Source of the DNA: Candidatus Acetothermia bacterium
Lineage (GTDB): Bacteria; Bipolaricaulota; Bipolaricaulia; Bipolaricaulales; Bipolaricaulaceae
Assembly: GCA_003552425.1 (NCBI GenBank)
Contig: PUMC01000062.1
Coordinates: 1 to 6,597, forward strand
Length of the DNA stretch: 6,597 nt
Reading direction: 5' to 3'
In this document: positions 4,502-6,597 of the stretch, in pieces
Layout of the letters: every line of letters starts with the position of its first letter
Numbering within the stretch: the stretch's first letter is position 1
Made by a program: the position numbers and the translations under genes
The notes under the pieces: generated by a model
The model's input: only the letters and a program-made list of their open reading frames with translations
Database searches by the model: none
What the model was told of the DNA's origin: nothing

Positions 4502-6597
4502 TCACTCCTTGGCTTGCTCATCCACGATCTTGATCTCCTCCTCGGTGAGGCCGTAGAGGGCGTAGACAAGTTGGTCGATCTGGTAGTCGGTGGCGGTGAT
4601 TTGGCGTTGGAGGGTGGTCTTGTCGTGGGCGGTCTTGGCCGCGGCGAGTTGTTTGTGGAGGTCGAGCATGGTCTGAACGAGGTTGACCATCTTGTCGTGC
4701 CTGGTTTTGTCGGCAGGGGCAGAGAAGTCAATGGTGCGAATGGGGAGTTGCACAATGAACCTCTTACCGTACGACCAGTAGCCTCCACGAAACGGCGTGC
4801 TCACAGAGTGCAGAAAGGTATCCAGCAAGCGTGAGTTAAGGAGGCCGGAGAGATACAGCAACGAGTGGGGGTTGTCCTGGTCCTTCCAGCGTATTCCGTA
4901 GTAAGGACCATTGCCCCCACCTGTGAAATAGCAGCCTCGATCATCGTAGGCGTAACGCCCCGTCAGGGATATCACCTGAACTATAAGCTTCGGCGCGTCC
5001 ATCTCGGTCAGATTCTGCGTTCGCCCATAAGCATACCATTGCTCGTGGTCCCACTTGCCGCCCTCCCGAGCCCTGAGCGTGGCTGATTTCGCGCGGAGGT
5101 ACTCCCAGCACCCTGGATACTCCTTGACCATGACATCCGAGGGGATCAGAGTTGCCTTCCCGTTTGCAACGGTGTACGGGAAGAGCAACCAACGGTTGGC
5201 CGTTGGTCGAGCGTGGGATTGCAGGCTAACTCTTGAGAGAAAGGGCTTAAGTAACCCCGTCTCCATCTCCCATTCATCGCCGTCGGGGTCACGCACTCGC
5301 AGTCTCTTTCCTTTTCCCGGACCCACTTCCTTCAGGACAAACACCTTGTCCGCACCCGTCACAAGGCCCTGGAATACACGTCCCAGCTCACCAAGCGTAG
5401 GACCCCATTTACTCAGCCGCTCGTGCAGCGCATTTCCCTTCCTGTCAACAAATGTCCATGGTGCGCTGGTTAGGCTCGACGAAGCCAACTCCCATTCCAC
5501 GGCGCCGCCGTCATCAGGCCACTTCGCCAGGTCGGAAACCCGCTCCAAGACAAACTCAGATTGCGGGGACCTTGACAGGAACAAGAGACACGTGTAGGTC
5601 GTGGCTCCAGCGAAGACCTGCTGATGGCCAAAATGCACGATCCGGGATACGCAATCACCACTTGTGAGGAGAGCTCGAAGCGGTCGACCGTACTGAGCAT
5701 TGAAGAGCTTGTTTGGGAGGATGAGGCCCAGCCTGCCCTCGGCGTTGAGCAGCCCCAGGCCTCGTTCGACAAACAGGACATAGATGTCGAAGTTGCCCTT
5801 GCTGCCCGCGTGATAGCGCTGCTTGAGGTAGTCCACCTGTCCGGCGTGGAACTCGCGGAGGGCCTGAATACGGATGTACGGCGGATTGCCGATGACCGCA
5901 TCGAACCCGGGGTTCTGGCCAGTGAACACGTGGGGGAACTCGGCGTGCCAGTCGAAGGGGTTGATGCGGTAGCGTTCCTCTTCGGTGAGGAGGTTGTAGT
6001 CCTTGCCTTCGAAGAAGTCAGGGCCGATGAGGGAGTTGCCGCACTTGATGTTGTCGGCTAGATCTGGCAGCGCGCGCTCTTGGAACAGGCGCAGTTGGTT
6101 GGACAGCGTTTCGTCGGTTTCCCCCTCCAGCACCTTGAGAAGGAGGGACAGCTTGGTGACCTCCACCGCCTGGGGGTCGATGTCCACGCCGTAGATGTGG
6201 GCGAGGAGGATGCGCTTGCGCTCGGCGGTGGTCAGGCGCCACTCCCCGCCCGAGCCGCGGTACAGGCGCGGGTTGCGGCCCTTGGCGTGGGTTTCCGGGC
6301 CGTGTTCGATGTACCGGTCGCGGTACCAGTCGAGGAGGTATTGGTAGGCCCCGAGGAGGAACGAGCCGGAGCCGCAGGCCGGGTCGAGGACGCGGATCGG
6401 CTGGCGGGTCTTGGCCGGGCGCCAGTTCTTGGTGAGGCCGCCGACTTCCTGGGGGGTCTTGCCCTCGAGGAGCACCCCCACGGTGTGCTCGACGATGTAG
6501 TCGACGATGTAGGTCGGGGTGTAGTAGACGCCGCCTGCTTTGCGGACCTCGGGCTTTTCTTCCACCTTGGCCCGGTGGCCTGCGGTGAGGCGGATGA
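4502..6597 (-). CDS. Eco57I-like N6-adenine methyltransferase / type IIG restriction-modification protein, C-terminal part (5' end outside window)
   Basis: The frame is open to the right edge, and upstream of the GTG at 6565 it still reads IRLTAGHRAK before VEEKPEVRKAGGVYYTP. That run is typical of the inside of Eco57I-type enzymes, so GTG is an internal Val and the start lies beyond 6597. Counting from that Val: motif X GGVYYTP (11-17), SAM-binding motif I DPACGSGSF (61-69), motif II GVDIDP (126-131), GNSLIG (176-181) and catalytic motif IV GNPPY (226-230), specific for N6-adenine. GRLGLILPNKLFNAQYG follows. Near the C-terminus, KLIVQVISLTGRYAY, FTGGGNGPYYGIRW and SLLYLSGLLNSRLLD mark a TaqI-like target-recognition domain. 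A coiled coil and DQLVYALYGLTEEEIKIVDE close the protein. The N-terminal part, where type IIG enzymes carry a nuclease, is not visible, so whether it cleaves DNA (type IIG) or only methylates (PglX-like) is open. First gene of the visible operon. Confidence 0.85.
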   Translation of the reverse strand, partial: IRLTAGHRAKVEEKPEVRKAGGVYYTPTYIVDYIVEHTVGVLLEGKTPQEVGGLTKNWRPAKTRQPIRVLDPACGSGSFLLGAYQYLLDWYRDRYIEHGPETHAKGRNPRLYRGSGGEWRLTTAERKRILLAHIYGVDIDPQAVEVTKLSLLLKVLEGETDETLSNQLRLFQERALPDLADNIKCGNSLIGPDFFEGKDYNLLTEEERYRINPFDWHAEFPHVFTGQNPGFDAVIGNPPYIRIQALREFHAGQVDYLKQRYHAGSKGNFDIYVLFVERGLGLLNAEGRLGLILPNKLFNAQYGRPLRALLTSGDCVSRIVHFGHQQVFAGATTYTCLLFLSRSPQSEFVLERVSDLAKWPDDGGAVEWELASSSLTSAPWTFVDRKGNALHERLSKWGPTLGELGRVFQGLVTGADKVFVLKEVGPGKGKRLRVRDPDGDEWEMETGLLKPFLSRVSLQSHARPTANRWLLFPYTVANGKATLIPSDVMVKEYPGCWEYLRAKSATLRAREGGKWDHEQWYAYGRTQNLTEMDAPKLIVQVISLTGRYAYDDRGCYFTGGGNGPYYGIRWKDQDNPHSLLYLSGLLNSRLLDTFLHSVSTPFRGGYWSYGKRFIVQLPIRTIDFSAPADKTRHDKMVNLVQTMLDLHKQLAAAKTAHDKTTLQRQITATDYQIDQLVYALYGLTEEEIKIVDEQAKE
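4505..4510 (-). promoter_or_regulatory. Ribosome binding site of the AbiJ-like gene, within the methylase end
   Basis: On the minus strand AAGGAG is followed by TGAGGA then ATG. The Shine-Dalgarno overlaps the last codons and stop of the methylase, so translation of the two genes is likely coupled. Confidence 0.6.

Noticed and set aside
3638..4834. 398-aa open frame on the plus strand
   Set aside because: It lies antisense to the AbiJ-like gene and the methylase end. Its Leu/Pro/Val-rich sequence shows no domain pattern, while the opposite strand has recognisable motifs and ribosome binding sites.
5055..6061. Plus-strand frames of 180 and 145 aa
   Set aside because: Antisense to the methylase, whose SAM-binding, NPPY and TaqI-like domain motifs are clear.
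1..6597. CRISPR array, tRNA or rRNA
   Set aside because: No regularly spaced direct repeats, cloverleaf or rRNA signature was seen on reading either strand.

Overview
The window reads as an accessory (defence-island-like) stretch of a medium-to-high GC bacterial chromosome. The taxon cannot be fixed from the sequence. GTG starts, clear Shine-Dalgarno sites, a His/Gly-rich small exported protein and an Eco57I-type methylase would suit Chloroflexota, Actinomycetota or high-GC Firmicutes, but that is inference only.

Left edge (1-621): the first 36 codons of an amidohydrolase-like gene lie on the minus strand and run off the left end. It is divergent from a GTG-started 120-aa His-rich membrane-anchored or secreted protein (259-621). 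A long GC-rich inverted repeat (680-750) follows and probably terminates transcription. Positions 622-1161 hold no gene I can support, only inverted repeats.

Middle (1162-2668): a good sigma70-type promoter drives two genes overlapping by one base (TGATG). The first encodes a 185-aa protein resembling the N-terminal DNA-binding (core-binding/SAM-like) domain of tyrosine recombinases, without a catalytic domain. The second encodes a 300-aa DUF3800-type protein with an RNase H-like acidic pattern. They look like a self-contained two-gene module of unknown function and are one of the two main candidates here for an undescribed system.

Junction (2669-3241): this holds an approximately 200-bp unit bounded by 25-bp imperfect inverted repeats, with a small ORF that has an excellent ribosome binding site. 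Twelve bases further on is the 3' end of an IS21-family element: its TGTCA tip, internal CGGCCAG repeats and the last part of istB.

Right (3035-6597, all minus strand, transcribed right to left): a tightly packed three-gene operon. It encodes (i) the C-terminal part of an Eco57I-like N6-adenine methyltransferase/type IIG restriction-modification protein, whose 5' end is outside the window; (ii) a 303-aa AbiJ-like/HEPN-like protein starting 3 bp after the methylase stop; and (iii) a PycTM-like two-helix membrane effector. The effector's C-terminus has been replaced by an out-of-frame tail from the decayed IS21 istB, giving a chimeric 179-aa ORF. The inferred logic is DNA modification/restriction plus abortive-infection-type effectors, with the last effector probably damaged by the insertion.
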